NCBI GenBank assembly: GCA_934757275.1
Contig: CAKVLN010000002.1
Location: forward strand, 299,195-363,194
From: an uncultured Candidatus Melainabacteria bacterium
GTDB lineage: Bacteria > Cyanobacteriota > Vampirovibrionia > Gastranaerophilales > Gastranaerophilaceae
Direction: 5' to 3'
Length of the DNA stretch: 64,000 nucleotides
Shown here one piece after another: positions 63,946 through 64,000 of this stretch; the first letter of the stretch is position 1, and every line of letters starts with the position of its first letter. The position numbers and the translations under genes are program-made. Under the pieces are notes generated by a model. It had not been told where the DNA came from. It was given only the letters and a program-made list of their open reading frames with translations, and did not search any database.

Positions 63946-64000
63946 AACTTTTTTATACAAAAAAATATTCATAAGGACAGAAAAAAAGAACCAATTTGAA

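Overview
The window looks like a chromosomal piece of an AT-rich, diderm, anaerobic gut bacterium, most likely Candidatus Gastranaerophilales (Vampirovibrionia/Melainabacteria, the non-photosynthetic sister lineage of Cyanobacteria). This is inferred from a combination of features. There is a type IV prepilin with the GFTLAEVLITLGIVGVV leader, a lipid A set (lpxD, lpxC, fabZ) with kdsC and a heptose-1-P adenylyltransferase, and a VKOR-DsbA fusion. A DprA-like Rossmann protein of the kind annotated in cyanobacteria is present, as is a flagellin. Several lineage-type hypothetical proteins share short N-terminal F-x-G signatures or a CPHGMSPSACPIC motif. No tRNA, rRNA, CRISPR array, transposase or phage gene was seen.

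Layout. 1-3.3 kb: minus-strand operon with a large repeat protein that runs off the left edge (it has no stop inside the window), driven by a textbook sigma-28 promoter and divergent from a cysteine-peptidase-like gene. 5-11 kb: a PfkB sugar kinase, flagellin, kdsC and small unknown proteins. 11-20.7 kb: long plus-strand run cysS-spoIID-murJ-dapB-asd-unknown-hldE(C)-lpxD-lpxC-fabZ (translation, envelope, lysine/peptidoglycan, lipid A), closed by a 15-bp-stem terminator. 20.7-22.8 kb: a second sigma-28-type gene encoding an EF-hand protein, followed upstream by a (CTA)n tract and a repeat cluster. 23.7-31.6 kb: ispF, yihY, nrnA, dciA-like, a predicted zincin, three unknown accessory genes, lipoate ligase, dgt and a small EF-hand protein. 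32-39.7 kb: S10-spc ribosomal operon rpsJ to rpsN, interrupted by two copies of a 124-bp repeat. 40-52 kb: rpmE, folK, flavoprotein, GNAT, a cobalamin-riboswitch operon of unknown proteins, pcrA, a DprA-like gene, a HEAT-repeat gene, lpdA and two unknown membrane proteins. 52.9-62.2 kb: VKOR-DsbA, queH, DUF374 acyltransferase, nitrilase, PBP4, xerC/D, LysM, radA, amidohydrolase, PD-(D/E)XK nuclease. 62.5-64 kb: prepilin and another repeat cluster.

The most interesting signals are: (a) a cobalamin riboswitch, with its own promoter and a Shine-Dalgarno-sequestering hairpin, in front of two genes of unknown function, the first with a Cys/His/Met-rich N-terminus; (b) two consensus sigma-28 promoters (TAAAGTTT-11-GCCGATAT) in front of non-flagellar proteins, one beside a (CTA)n tract held between perfect 16-nt inverted repeats; (c) two candidate small RNAs with anti-Shine-Dalgarno stretches and intrinsic terminators; (d) three genes whose -10 box lies exactly six bases before the ATG, suggesting leaderless mRNAs; (e) a near-identical 124-bp structured repeat at two places in the ribosomal operon; (f) a ten-copy, strictly intergenic TTGTAACAA word. 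Function calls for conserved enzymes are firm. Calls for the lineage-specific proteins are descriptive only.
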